Of a stretch of 64,000 bases of DNA, positions 46,147-58,100 are shown piece after piece; the stretch's first letter is position 1; each line of letters begins with the position of its first letter. The stretch is taken from NCBI GenBank assembly GCA_035610835.1, contig CM069446.1, positions 54,488,148 through 54,552,147 of the forward strand, read 5' to 3'. The translations under genes and the position numbers were made by a program. The DNA is from Ophiura sarsii (taxonomy: Eukaryota; Echinodermata; Ophiuroidea; Amphilepidida; Ophiuridae). Below the pieces are notes generated by a model that had not been told where the DNA came from, made no database searches, and saw only the letters and a program-made list of their open reading frames with translations.

Positions 46147-46325
46147 GGGTGGTCCTTGTTGGAGTGGTTTTGCTCAGGGGTTATTTATACCTCAATATGT
46201 CAACATTTTGGAATAAATTGGTGTGAATTAATGAGTAATTGTCATGAAATATTAAAATGAAACTATAAATGTACGATTATGTGTTTCCGATCGACTTTGG
46301 GGCGTAGACATCGGTTTCCGTAGTT

Positions 46326-46668
46326 ATTCATTTATATAGATTCAGATTCTCCTTTAATAATCCTGATACTTGACATGTTGCGGGTTGCGGATCAAGTCCA
46401 TCTGCATTTAACATGCCGATGGCACAATGCAACAACTAAGGGAGCAGTTCCATTTGTACGCGATAAAAATTGCGAGAATGTTCGGGTCCAAAACATATCA
46501 GGCCCCGGTACAGTCGCGATACATTTATCGCGTATAAATGGAACTGCTCCCTAAGTTAGTCATTCATTTATATAGATTCAGATTCTCCTTCAATAATCCG
46601 GATATTTGACATTATGGCGGCTCAAGTCCAATTGCATTTAACATGCCGATGGCATAATGCCGCAAATA
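46326..46668 (+). repeat. Imperfect tandem duplication of about 230 bp
   Basis: ATTTATATAGATTCAGATTCTC.. to TTTAACATGCCGATGGCA.AATGC occurs at 46329-46432 and 46563-46665. The first copy ends at the MITE at 46440; the second lacks it. Confidence 0.75.
46440..46551. mobile_element. Harbinger-like MITE (112 bp)
   Basis: Inverted ends GGGAGCAGTTCCATTT(G/A)TACGCGATAAA, about 27 bp with one mismatch, flanked by a TAA duplication (46437-46439, 46552-46554). The adjacent duplicate at 46668 shows the empty TAAGTTA site. Classification is inferred from the 3-bp TWA target and G-rich ends. Confidence 0.8.
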
Positions 46669-47180
46669 AGTTAACATGCAAGTTAACATGAAAAAAAAAC
46701 CAGGGCCATGCTTGCTGTTGATATGTGGGTGATCAGAACAAAGGTCACGAAATTATTTGGTTGCAGCCAAATGTTACCACTACCTTAATTCTCTCGTGTA
46801 CTCGTATTCAATTATCTGGCAAAGATTCCTATCAGAGCCACATAGGAATTGTAACTTAAAACGGAAAACAATTTATCTTCTAATTTCACGTAACACTGTC
46901 AATGAGCAGAATGGCTTCCTAAAGAATTTCGATGGAAAACTACAATAATTTATAAAGGTTACCACTTCATAACAGTTCATTATCCTTATTCTTTCTTATA
47001 AAAGTAGTCATATTTCTAATGCTAACAAATGCTAAGTAACTTGTAAGTAAGACTTGTACGATTGTCTTCAAAGTAATATTGTGCGTCACCAAACGTACTG
47101 GCACCAATGGCATTTAAATTAAACCAATGCAAATTATGTCCATATTTATAACAATATTTGTATTAGTCTCAGTTTAATAT

Positions 47181-47427
47181 TTAACACTTTCGGCAGTCGT
47201 CCGCAGACGACAGTTTCAAAATGTCACAAAATATTTCAAAAATGTCACAATAATTGAATATCATCACCATATTTAGATTCACTATGAGAAATATAGTAAT
47301 ATAAGTACAAACATATCTAGTATTGGTTCAGTAATTCTTGAGATAAGACTTTGAAAGTTGGGAAAGATTTCTGAAAGATCTGTTTTGTAAAATGGTAACA
47401 CTTATAGCCGCGTGGAAAGTGTTTTAA
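47181..47427 (-). mobile_element. TTAA-type MITE, inverted orientation
   Basis: TTAA at both ends. The CGTCCGCAGACGAC palindrome now lies at the left and GCCGCGTGGAAAGTG at the right, with the shared body reversed. Its opposite orientation to all other copies shows that this family moves independently of the tandem unit. Confidence 0.75.
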
Positions 47428-48547
47428 CACTTAAAAGTGTGCTTGTGATGGACAATGTCACTTTGGTGGAGACTATCGTTTAAAGAACAGATCGCTTATA
47501 CGTACTAGTTTTACACTGCTACCTTATAAGGACGATGGAGAGGAATACAATGACGAAGGCGATAGATCACACTGTTTTCCTGTTTTTGTAAATATTTACA
47601 TAGCCTTAATCTTGTGCATATATATTGCTACTTGAATCTCGACATCGACCTATTTCCCTATTTCGCGAGTCAATGTAGATATTAGCACTGGAAGGTACAA
47701 AATGCCCTGTAAAAGTCTTCTCGGCTTCATATATATATCGAACCATTAGAATGTATTGTTTCATTTAGATAATATTTGAATTGAAAACATTATTTACCAT
47801 ACACCGTTTCCATTACTGTTCCGTTCCCTGTATAAAATCCAACTTACTTTCTTGACCACGTCTTTGATGACATATCCAGGGTAATAAATCATCCCCTCCT
47901 ACACCATTTATCTGATTTATTTTACGCCAACTGTGTCTTGCCAGCGTGCGTACTACCATTTCCACCGCTGTCCTAGCATAGCTCAAGGCTCTTTGACTAT
48001 CTGTGTGTAACTAGAAGCCCTATATACTACTTTTGAATATGTTCTTGTGATAAGAAATTCCAACTTTTAATTTCAATTTGTCATAAAAACTAGTGCTATC
48101 ATATTTTATAAAAACAAATGTTCAAATTTCGAAAAAAAATCACATTATATTATCCAAAGAGCAGATTTTAGTTTTAAAACTAGCCCAAATCTAACGGCAA
48201 ATCACCAGATGTGGAAAGTCATGTGGCAATACTGCAGCGCCTCAGGCTTGTTTCTAGTTCCACCACTGCCACACTCAAGGTCCCCCAGCATGCGGTCAAT
48301 GGTGTTGAATGGATGTAATACTTGGGTGGAACTTACTAATACTAGCGTCATGGCCAGTTCAACCTGTCAAACTTGGGCTCAAACCTTACAGGCAACTGGA
48401 ATGTATCTAACGGCCTATGATTTTTCTTCAATATTGAGTTTTATAGAGATATACATTCGAAACAGAAAAGTGTTGGTGATTTGAATTCTTAAACATTGTT
48501 TGTAGATGAAACCGATTAACAAAATACAATTTAGAAAATTGTTCTTC

Positions 48548-49412
48548 ATTAAAGGGACACAAAGTAGTGTTGACGATTTTTGTTTTATATATATATAATT
48601 TACTTCAGAATTCAAGATGAACATTAATAATGGTCATTGTTGCTGTTGCCACTCACGAAATCACAAAAGCAGCCTTTATACCCAGCATATTTATATTGTG
48701 ACTGTATACAGAACTACATCTGGGGAGCACACATGGTTTTTAAACACTTTGAAACACATGTAACCTTCCAATCTAAACTAAGGTCAAGGCCAATCAACCA
48801 CTCCAGTTGGCAAGGATGCCACTTAGGTTTTTTTGGTTTTTTTTACTAACTTCAAAGAACATTTTGGTATATAACTCCCTGTGTCAGCCTGACCGAGACC
48901 AGAAGACCTTTTATCATGTTTATGCTCCCGAACTATAGTTTGAAATTCTGATCTAAGCCGTAGATCAGCATATTTGAATTGATATTTTACTGTACAAAGA
49001 GGGCATTTCTTAAAATTCTTACAGGTGTAATTTCATACATGTAATACAATTGTAAAAATGTACAAATCTCAGTTTTTATCAAAATTGAGGGCGCAGCCTC
49101 CAGCACATCTCTTCGCAGACGACGATGGACATGCGGAAACCTAAATTTTGAATTCGTATTAAAAAAACACGTAATCGCGAATGTTGATCTAATCATTTTG
49201 AAAAATTCATCATAGGTTAGAAGAAAAATTTTCCAATCCAAAACCGTTCTTGGTGGCTAATCACCCCAATTGTAAATGCTATTTGTTCAATTATTTTCAT
49301 CGTTAACCGGGCGATGACTGTTAAAAATATTTCAAAATGGTGCACTCCCGTTGCCATATTGGATCGTCCGAGACGCGTGGCCAGCGTCGTCTGTCTCTTC
49401 GTGTCCCTTTAA
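48548..49412 (+). mobile_element. AAAGGGAC-ended element in copy 4
   Basis: Ends ATTAAAGGGACACAAAG and GTGTCCCTTTAA. It keeps an internal stretch (CTTCAGAATTCAAGATGAAC) that matches the stand-alone copy at 5400-5470. A hAT-like MITE is nested at 49116-49393. Confidence 0.65.
49116..49393. mobile_element. hAT-like MITE with 8-bp target duplication
   Basis: Inverted ends CAGACGACG(A/C)TGG are flanked by an exact 8-bp duplication TCTCTTCG (49108-49115, 49394-49401). Copies 1 and 3 carry the single ATCTCTTCATGT site. 278 bp, non-coding. The ends differ from those of the 37250 element, so it is a second family. Confidence 0.88.
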
Positions 49413-49973
49413 CTTCAATCAAGCCTAGTGTTCGGCATAGATTACATGCAGTTAAAGAATGAAATGAAGGGTCATATCTCCATATATCAGTTCCATAAAA
49501 AGACACAGCTGATGGTCGTATTTTCTTTCCTTTTATTCAGTGGTTCATTAACTATGAGCTCCCGTCACACAATTTGATTTACACATTTCATGAGCACTTT
49601 GTTGAAGTGTGCTGTTAATTCAAACGACGGAGACGAAATCTCCATGATTATCAAAGTAAATATACTTTACACGATGTATTAACACGGGATGTGAAAACGT
49701 ATTAAAATGCAAATTGATGCCAAACAGAGTTCATTTCGTTACTACTGTAATTTAAGAATATTCAAGTCCATTAGTGACTGCTGCTTATTCATCAACAATC
49801 AGATAACTTTAGAATCAACTTGTTACATGGGGGCATCCAAGAAGGGAGAGCCGACACATCTGCGGAGCCTCAGTCCTATAACATGCATATGCCATTATAT
49901 CATACATTTTATGAGCTAAATATAACCTCTACCAGTACTACAGTATAGTCTAGCAGAAGCTTATTAACACTTT

Positions 49974-50207
49974 TCACGCGGCTGTAAGTTTTACCATTAT
50001 ACAAAACATTTTTTTTCAGAAACCTTTCCCAACTTTTAAAGTCTATCTCAAGAATAACTGAACCAATATTAGGCATGTTTGTACTTATTAAAATGCAATT
50101 CTCATGGTGAATCCAAATATGGTAATAAATATCAACAAAAAAAATTGAAACATTTTGTGAAGTCTTGGAATGTCGTCTGCAGACGCCTGCCGCGTGGAAA
50201 ATGTTAA
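49974..50207 (+). mobile_element. TTAA-type MITE, full length
   Basis: TTAA flanks (49974-49977, 50204-50207). Ends CACTTTTCACGCGGC and GCCGCGTGGAAAATG are inverted, with CGTCTGCAGACG near the right end. The most complete copy in the window. Confidence 0.8.
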
Positions 50208-50967
50208 GCTGTTTATTTGATGAATCAAAATCCTCACAATTCCAGGCTGATTACGTAAACATTGTTTGCCGGGCTTGGACCAAATAAATGGCACAATAAG
50301 TCATTTGGTATAGGAAAGCGCCCTCAGATGTATAAATAATTGGAGATGTTGTGATTTTTGGAATACTTTCCCAAATATTTACTAGTTTTGCAAATAAATG
50401 AATTTGTTCTAGCCGAACTTTCATTATTACGCAAATCTGTTATAGGTAATTTTCAATAGGTGAACCATTTGATAACTGATCCAAAATTGATTACATATAT
50501 TTCACACAAGCTCATGGTGATAGCTTACGTCTATTTTTAAGACAACTCCGGGGGTGATAAGATCAGAAATTGGCAATTTGCTAGGGTATTCTATTGATTT
50601 AAAGGCATATTATGCGATTTATTTTCGGATTACGCCCTCTACCTATTATTTTTTCCTCTAAAGGCAACTTTTTTTTGTCAAATTAGATTAATTCATAAAC
50701 ATGAAACTAAAATATATTGTAAGTTTCGGAGCAATACGATCCCTAATTATTTCAAAATCATGGTTTGAATGGGTTAAAAAAGACTGTCAGTTTAACCCGA
50801 CAACATATTTTCTGAGTGGTTTTTTGGTTCGTAAATGGAACTCCATGATTTGACACCGTGCTAACGCCGTTTACAGTGTCTCCGGCTACTGTACACAAGT
50901 GTAACACAATAGTAAGGAATGTTTTTTTATGATGGAGTCGAAGAAAAATATGTTGACAATTCCTTAA

Positions 50968-51058
50968 AATAATTGGAAGAAGATTGTCATTGGAATTAAG
51001 TTTCGACGGAAAAATAATTGGAAGAAGATTGTCATTGGAATTAAGTTTCGACGGAAAA
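50968..51058 (+). repeat. 45-bp direct duplication
   Basis: AATTGGAAGAAGATTGTCAT..AGTTTCGACGGAAAA occurs twice in tandem. Unique to copy 4. Confidence 0.8.
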
Positions 51059-52691
51059 TACAGTCAAGATTGATTTATGAGTCAGGGAATCCTTTCCTAA
51101 TAGTCACACTTCATTATAGGAGACTAGACAAACATATGTATAAACACCACATAATATTTGTTTAAAGGACATTTTTTAAAAAATCTTGAAATAAAATATA
51201 GCTTCAAAATCGCTGAATGTATCTTGAAATTGACAGGTAAATGCTAAGGGAAAGAACGGATATACACCTCCTTGCTTATCTAGTAATCGTAGCACTGACA
51301 TTTTCACTTAAACTATTAAATGATGCTCTTTCGGTAAAGCGATAACGGATGTCTTTCTTGATCTCAAGCAACTGGGAATTTGCCGAGATACAGTTGATAA
51401 CCGTGTAACATTAGAGGTTAAAAGGGAAACAAGCTTTAATTCCGCCGAGACGACGATAATTGCTCTAAGGCGGCGTGTACTGCGAGACATAGAAACCGTT
51501 TTCTTCTTTAAATTTAAAATACTAACATAAGTCATTGTCTATTCAACTGGTCTGGATATGTGCCAAAATCTGCATGGGTAAGCGCATTATTGGTATATCG
51601 AATACGAAAGCTATTTGTTGGAGTAAAAATAGAAAATTACATTATAGTATCAAACCTCCGAGATGAATCCGCACCGACAGCGTACTTGCCTGCAGATGCT
51701 TTTGGACATCTTATCAAAACACCAGTAGGGTTAGGCTCCTTCATCTAAGTCTGCTTTTAAAGGGATTTTAAAAGGGAACCAAATGTCACCAATCAATGGT
51801 CGAAAGAAATGCTCAGTGAACTTATTTTATTCCCAAGCTACCCACTATTATTTGTTGGCACATAGCTATCATTTACGGTAACGTTTATTCACAGATCACC
51901 AATTATATACATTTAAGTTCAATTTCTGAATAGTTGAATTTAATTTGGAACCTTCTTTGTATCCGATGCCATTTATCGCTTGGTAATACCGAGAAGATGA
52001 ACCAACCAATTACATTGTAATTAATGAGGTAAGATGTTGAAAAAATATCCACGAAAAAAAAGGTGATAAGATCGCGTGTCAGATGTTGTTATTTACTTAA
52101 ACATACCCATTGGTCACACTTAACGGAGGATGTACACATAAGATATCGATACAGCTACTGAAAACCGGAAGTCGATGTACGCGACAAAGTGCATCCCTAC
52201 GTGACATAGTTACTGCAACATTGCTTGATCCCTAGTGAAAGAAAGAATAATTCGAGTGTTGACAACCAGAAGGCCTTAACTGCATAAAAAGGACATTCTG
52301 AGACAAATGAGTTTTGATGTATTCCATTGAGTTGCGCGTAAGCACGAACTGTTTTGTAACTCAAATGGGCCTATTTTTAGTATTGGGTAAGACTTGGTAC
52401 TTAATACCTTTGGACGACAATTATTTGTTGGTACCACTATCTCAAAATGACCAATAAGTGAGTTAGGGACCTCTGTTGGTCAAACCTCGAATTATAAGCT
52501 ACCTTTTGAGATATGTTTAGCAGAATTATTTTTTCAATAAGAAATGAATGCAAACAGTGTACAACGAATGTCCGCATATGCAATTGAATAAACCTTACTA
52601 CGTAAACAAAATTCCCAATTGTCCACACAGTCTTTGGTCAAATAATGTTCTCCACGCTGAAAGCTTATGTCACACCGCCACACGTTACAAA

Positions 52692-53264
52692 TGTCTTCAA
52701 ATCCCACAATAGGATACTGTATATATGAACATTTGGCATTTAATAAATATGAATATAAATCAGAAGTTAGCATCCACGAAAGTAAATAGAAATCATCCCA
52801 TTCGATACACAAATCGACCATCAAAGACCATGTAACTACAAAAACCATGTCATCGGGTGAGAAGAGGCACCGGTTATAAGCACAGGGCAAGATAGATAGG
52901 CGTCAGTGGAAATAAGAAAGAAAGGGGCTACCACCGATGATCATGAAGAATGAAGAGGGGCAGTATCACTTTTCACATGTTATTGATGAACTATATGATG
53001 GCGCGGACATACGGGACCTTGAGTTATTTTTAGCAAATTTGCTTGGCAACCAGTGTTTCAAAAGCAAAACATTCCATGCACGCACTCAACGCCGAGCGTT
53101 ACGCACTTGATTCGCAGTAGGCGCAACGTGCGGTTGCCGTAATTGATTGATCTGCGCAAGTTGTTTTTGTTTTTGTTTTCACCGGCGTATGATTTGTTTT
53201 CACCGGCGTGACGTAGGTCCGCCCCAACCTATTGCCCTCTGGTGAAACAAACCCAGATATCTAG
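52692..53264 (+). pseudogene. Possible Penelope-like C-terminal relic, copy 4 (interrupted)
   Basis: Diverged form of the relic at 11283-11633, with several frame breaks and a 234-bp insertion (52995-53228) before the last codons. Recognised only by DNA similarity to the other copies. Confidence 0.3.
52995..53228. mobile_element. Short insertion with imperfect inverted ends
   Basis: Copies 1-3 read GATGAACTATTGCCCTC. Here CTAT is repeated on both sides of 234 extra bases. The ends (TGGCGCGGAC and GTCCGCCCCA) are imperfect inverted repeats. A CACCGGCGT motif occurs twice near the right end. Family unknown. Confidence 0.6.
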
Positions 53265-53760
53265 AAACTCTAGAGTCGTCGCTAAGCAACCATTTAAAAA
53301 CAATCGGTAGCAGATGTTACAAATCATGCATTGATAAAGCCGAAACGACCATATTACAAAAATTGGAAACCAATTCAATTAGATGCACTGAACATTTCTC
53401 TCATGATTTCGCGTAAATGTTAATTCAAACTCTCCATTGCGAATCTAAAATGGTGTGTATTCTATCGCGTCATTAACTATTAATATTGATTCCAGGTCCT
53501 TAATGCGTAGTACATTAAGAATGCTTTACGTATGGATGTTTTGGTAAACTTGACATTATGCAGTACATCGGTTCATAGTTTTTAATGCATTATGCATTAC
53601 ATGCATACCATATCTTAAAATGTATTCATAGAATTGTTCGGACATTATTTTTGCACTTTCAAGAATCATTATATATGTTTTATAATTGGTAAAATCACTT
53701 GAGTTCAGCAATTTCTGAAATCAAGAAAGATATCCGTTATCGCTTTACCGAAAGAGCATC

Positions 53761-54450
53761 ACTTAATAATTCAGGTGAAAATGTCAACGCTAGGATTAAT
53801 AGATTGTATTGAGACCTCTGTCTGTGTTTGTCGTCAACATCTACCTGACAATATTATTTCGAATTCGAAGGCGAACTGGCTGCGAGCTTTGGCAATTTCT
53901 GAAAACTGGTTATTACGATACTGTCCCTGATTTAAAAAAAATGTAAGACGTGTCAATAATTATAAACTTAAAGCTCATGCCGTGTTTAGCAATTTCTGAA
54001 GCCGTACATAGTTGGTACCTAACAATAATAAAATATTTAAACTCGAAGTTTGCAAATGCCTTGACTACCCTGTACGTAACCGAATCATATGAATACCATA
54101 GTAGTAAAAATAATAGATACCGTAGCTTAAAATATATTTATAATTATCCTCTTGAAATCGCTTAATTTGGGATAGAAATTCTCTGAAATAAAGCCATCCT
54201 TTGATATAAACACGTATGTTCAAGCAAGTTCAAGGTCAAATAGCATCTCAAGGGGCCATTAGCGTTCCCCTGCCGCAGACAGAAAAATAAATCTGACGAT
54301 AAATTTGCTCTAATTAGTTCAGTATCTACAAAACATGACATACATACAATTCCCATATTGGATTAAACCATACGAATTGTACCAATTTAACAACGCTAGC
54401 CTTGAATTCCTTTATTTATCCACCATCTTTAAAATACATAACATACATGT
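53761..54450. other. Unique right-flank sequence, no gene seen
   Basis: Similarity to the tandem unit stops near 53760. AT-rich, with only short open frames and no motif. Confidence 0.5.
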
Positions 54451-54452
54451 AC

Positions 54453-55569
54453 AGGGTGTCCCTAAAAAAAGGGTGCACATGTTTGCGCAACTTGTTGACC
54501 ATGAAGTCCTAAAGTTTGATCTAATATGTTTATACACACGGAAAGGGAAAACACTCAGCTTTCAGATGCCGTTTATTTCATCTGATTTAAATTTGTCGAT
54601 CTTGAGATACATATATACCCAGTTTATGAAAGCTACTTAAAATCGACGTTGTGCCACTTTAACAAAAAGAATGATTATGAGCGTCAAAACGATACTAACA
54701 TTGGTCTATCCATGGGCATCAATCGTCTTTAAAACATTGTGGGTGGGTATTTGACCAGAATTGTTTAAATGAGGCTGAGGAACACAAGTGATGTCCTTGG
54801 AATACATGTGATAAGGGATTTCTACGAGCATATTCTTGGATCCCTCTGAAGTGCACGCCGCATGTTATCAATGTGTTACTGTGTCCTGCCACTTTTCATA
54901 TCTTAGTCTTCAAGTGTTCTTTATTCATATTGGTGCTTGTACCATCTACCAAGTATTTCCAATACTCCTTTGTAGGTGTATTCCTAGATGGTACGCGAGT
55001 GTTTGGGAAATGAATGCAAACTCTCTGGTGACTTCTGCTGGACTTCTCGTTTCATGATATTTTAAGACCATGAACACCCTCTTCTAATGAAAATTGAGGC
55101 CGCACCCAGCCATATGGACGTCTGTCCTGTTTTGAAAATGTAGGCCCAATAAACATTTTGTGAAACCTCGTCAAAAGGACTGGTTCGAATCATGTATAAC
55201 AAACATCTTTATAATTATTTAGTAGTGCTTGGATACACAGGCACTCATTCTATTATTTAAACATATTCAATCTCTATACACCAATGCAATGTTGTTTTGC
55301 ATAACACTGGTGAAGGGCAATCGTACAAGTGGAACTTGTATCTTAGGAGCAACCTTTGAAACTGTTAAGTGGCACAACATCAATTCTGGGTAGCTCTAGT
55401 TAATTGTCCATATCTCAGGATTGACAAAATCCGAATCAGATGAAATAAGCAGCATCTGAAAGCCAGGTATTTAATCTATTAATATGTGTAAACATCTTAC
55501 ACAAAATGTTAGCACTTCATGGTCAACAAGTGGGGCAAACACGTGCACCCTTTTTTTAGGGACACCCGG
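54453..55569 (-). mobile_element. mariner/Tc1-like element with long terminal repeats (1.1 kb)
   Basis: Inverted ends begin CAGGGTGTCCCTAAAAAAAG (left) and CCGGGTGTCCCTAAAAAAAG (right) and remain similar for about 200 bp (GACCATGAAGT, TTTCAGATGC). TA flanks both ends (54451-54452, 55570-55571). The CAGGGTGTCCC end is typical of mariner-type elements. The interior carries a minus-strand transposase relic. Confidence 0.82.
54700..55085 (-). pseudogene. Transposase DNA-binding-domain relic
   Basis: On the minus strand from about 55085, LEEGVFMVLKYHETRS and then EVTREF resemble the first helix-turn-helix of transposases in mariner-type elements (E..VF.V..Y.ETRS..E..R.F). This is followed, through frameshifts, by YLVDGTSTNMNKEH and by ARRNPLS, which match the second DNA-binding part. 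The catalytic DDE domain is deleted. Non-functional and internally deleted. Confidence 0.5.
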
Positions 55570-55571
55570 TA

Positions 55572-57235
55572 CATACAAAGATGTTTTATATAGCGGAAGC
55601 TAATCTAAAACAAAAAAAACAAAGCGATTTACAAACAAGATACAGCAACAGAATAAATGCGCACACATTAAACATGTTAAAAACATAAGTAATCATTACT
55701 TGCCCATGGCTGTACCCAATAGTGTAGTGTTGCGTGGCATAACATTGCCAATATATATATATAACAAACTGTCAAAAGCTATGTAAATTCTTGATCTGGT
55801 TGCTATGGTAGCCGTACAGGGCCTCTATTTGGCTAAATACCGTTATGTGTGTAACTCAATAACGCAAATTAGTATCAAGTTCATATTTGGGTTCGATGTT
55901 GATAATAATATTCCGCACAATATCATGGAGCCGGATTATTGTAAAATTTGGAACATTTCCCATTCCCCATAGATTTTTTACACATTACCACCGCAACCGC
56001 CACCACCCTTGACATTCGAAATATAATTACCCACATATAAGCCAAACAGTGAAAGAAATAGCTGTTGGTTGATAAGTTAACAGTTAAAAAGATGGACGAT
56101 TCGTCACTAAAAACTCAACGCCGCCACCCATTTTTGGCGGGGAGTTCAAAACACATGGCCATATGGAACATTGAATCATGAATACACCTGCTTTTGGAAT
56201 TTGGTTTTCATGCCTATGAATAATAGAACAATAGGAGCAAACTCCTGCTGCATACCTCAATGGAGCACTGTCCTGGGCAGTTGCAATTCAATAACGCGAC
56301 ACCTTTGCTCTTAACCGCCACACCACAGTCATCTTTGTGAGACATTTGCTTGGCTTGGTGTAATTATAAATATAAATTAAATATAATTTATAATATAATT
56401 TTGAATTTTCAGATGAATAGTGAAACAAAGTGTAACGATCAGGTGAAATGCTTATCTGCGCACTGACACATTGAATAAAACTGGAACTGGTTCTGGAGTG
56501 TTAACTCATAATAACTCCAAAACCTAGTTCTCTAGTTCCTCCCATTTAATGTTGTTATTTATAAATTTCTATTTTTTTATATTTGTTAAACATTTAAGAC
56601 TGACAGACATACATTTTTTGTTGGTATTACTTACTTATTTGTTAATCTATTTGGAACTTTTAACTTTTAACTCCTCCAATGAATAGGTATTGGAGGTCAC
56701 TGGAAACAATAAAAATCAAAATCAAAAATATGCCAATAACGGGAAAATGAGTCATTTGCCCATATACTGACACACTTGAGCCACAGTGTCTCACTATGCT
56801 GACCAAATTACTCAATTCTACAACATTGGCATATTTGATTTTCAGTTGACGCCACATTACGGATTACACTTAGATATCCGCTTTATGTTCACTCTGTAAT
56901 ATTCCCACATAAAGTTTGCAATTCGATCCAAGAAAAAAAGAAACACTAAAGCACTAATAACGTCCCACTCCCACTCGTGCTTGTTTCCCACTTGTTCGTG
57001 TCTGCTACAGAAGAGAATTAATTTTGTTCTCAATCCAATCAGCTATTCAAGGGGTGCGATTGGCACAGGCCAACATTGGTATTGCTCTGCAACGGCAACT
57101 TGAATTAGTATCATCCGTAGCACGACTGCATATGCTATCGGGTGTTTTGAAATCGTTGCTCTCTACATGTAGGTCGTATAATCTCCTACAGATATGAGCC
57201 CAACAAACAATGGGCTATTCCATTTATTAATGGTA
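55572..57235. other. No gene seen
   Basis: AT-rich unique sequence. The longest frame, 56660-56857 on the minus strand (65 codons), lacks a motif. No repeats are shared with the rest of the window. Confidence 0.45.
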
Positions 57236-57248
57236 CACCCCCTATAGA

Positions 57249-57690
57249 AGGCATGGGAATCCCAAAATATTTGACACTTTTTGAGCGTGGGAATTCCCAA
57301 AAAATAATTCCATATTCCTCTCGAAGGTATAGAAGGCATGGGAATTCCCAAAAAATTATCAAATTTTGGCCGTGGGAATTCCCAATTTTTTTTCCATATT
57401 CCTCTTGAGGGTATAGAAGGCATGGGAATTCCCAAAAAATCATCAAATTTTGGCCGTGGGAATTCCCAAAAAAAAATCCATATTCTTCTTGAAGGTATAG
57501 AAGGCATGGGAATTCCCAAAAAATCATCAAATTTTGGCCGTGGGAATTCCCAAAAAAATAATCCATATTCCTCTTGAAGGTATAGAAGGCATGGGAATTC
57601 CCAAAAAATCATCACATTTTGGCTGTGGGAATTCCCAAGAAAAAAGTCCATATATTCCTCTCGAAGGTATAGAAGGCATAGGCATGCGAA
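57249..57690. repeat. 84-86 bp satellite with paired GGGAATTCCC palindromes
   Basis: Five to six units start near 57251, 57336, 57420, 57504, 57590 and 57676. Each unit carries two TGGGAATTCCCA sites, about 34 and 50 bp apart in alternation. Nine are perfect (57289, 57340, 57374, 57424, 57458, 57508, 57542, 57593, 57628). Other conserved parts are TTTTGGCCGTGGG and CCATATTCCTCTTGAAGG. Open frames on both strands follow the period and look fortuitous. Confidence 0.92.
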
Positions 57691-57922
57691 TTCCCAAAAA
57701 TAAAAAGAGTTTTGGACAAAAAGGCCATGTTCCTCAGGAATGGTGTGTTGAAGGCATGGAAAATCAAAAAGAAAATTGTCACATTTTGATATTTATAGCG
57801 AATCTGGTCATAATTTTTGGTTTTATATGGGCTTCTGAAATGTAGTCCTGTGCATATGCGCGTGTAGCGTGCGAAATTCTGCCATCTTTATACTTATTTG
57901 GATTCGATTCCCCCAACTGACC

Positions 57923-57923
<1 letters not shown>

Positions 57924-57952
<29 letters not shown>
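57924..57952. repeat. Poly-C tract
   Basis: C29, one of several long homopolymer G/C runs in the window. Length may be unreliable in the assembly. Confidence 0.9.
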
Positions 57953-57953
<1 letters not shown>

Positions 57954-58029
57954 CCCCCAATTGAAATTGGATATAAATTAAGCAAAACCCGTTCAACTGA
58001 CCGGGAAGTTTTTTTGAAACCATTTTGAA

Positions 58030-58100
58030 TTTAACACCCCTAGAGGTCCGTTTGCCCACAATACAACAGGTTGGGTGTTTTGTTGTCGCCTTACCCTGGT
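58030..58100 (-). repeat. Dispersed copy of a unit segment
   Basis: AGAGGTCCGTTTGCCCACA .. TTTTGTTGTCGCCTTACC is the diverged reverse complement of about 2605-2660 of unit copy 1. This part of the unit therefore also occurs outside the tandem array. Confidence 0.55.

Larger units (their letters stand above)
42417..53760 (+). repeat. Large tandem unit, copy 4
   Basis: Most diverged copy. It starts near ACACGGTCTCATTTGAAG and ends in the block equivalent to about 12300 of copy 1 (ATATCCGTTATCG.TTTACCGAAA). The mariner catalytic part is deleted. Unrelated sequence is inserted at 43570-44120 and 45000-47180. Confidence 0.6.

Noticed and set aside
57163..57845. Repeat-rich proteins encoded on both strands
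   Set aside because: All frames follow the 84-86 bp satellite period and change frame as the unit length varies. There is no start context and no homology.
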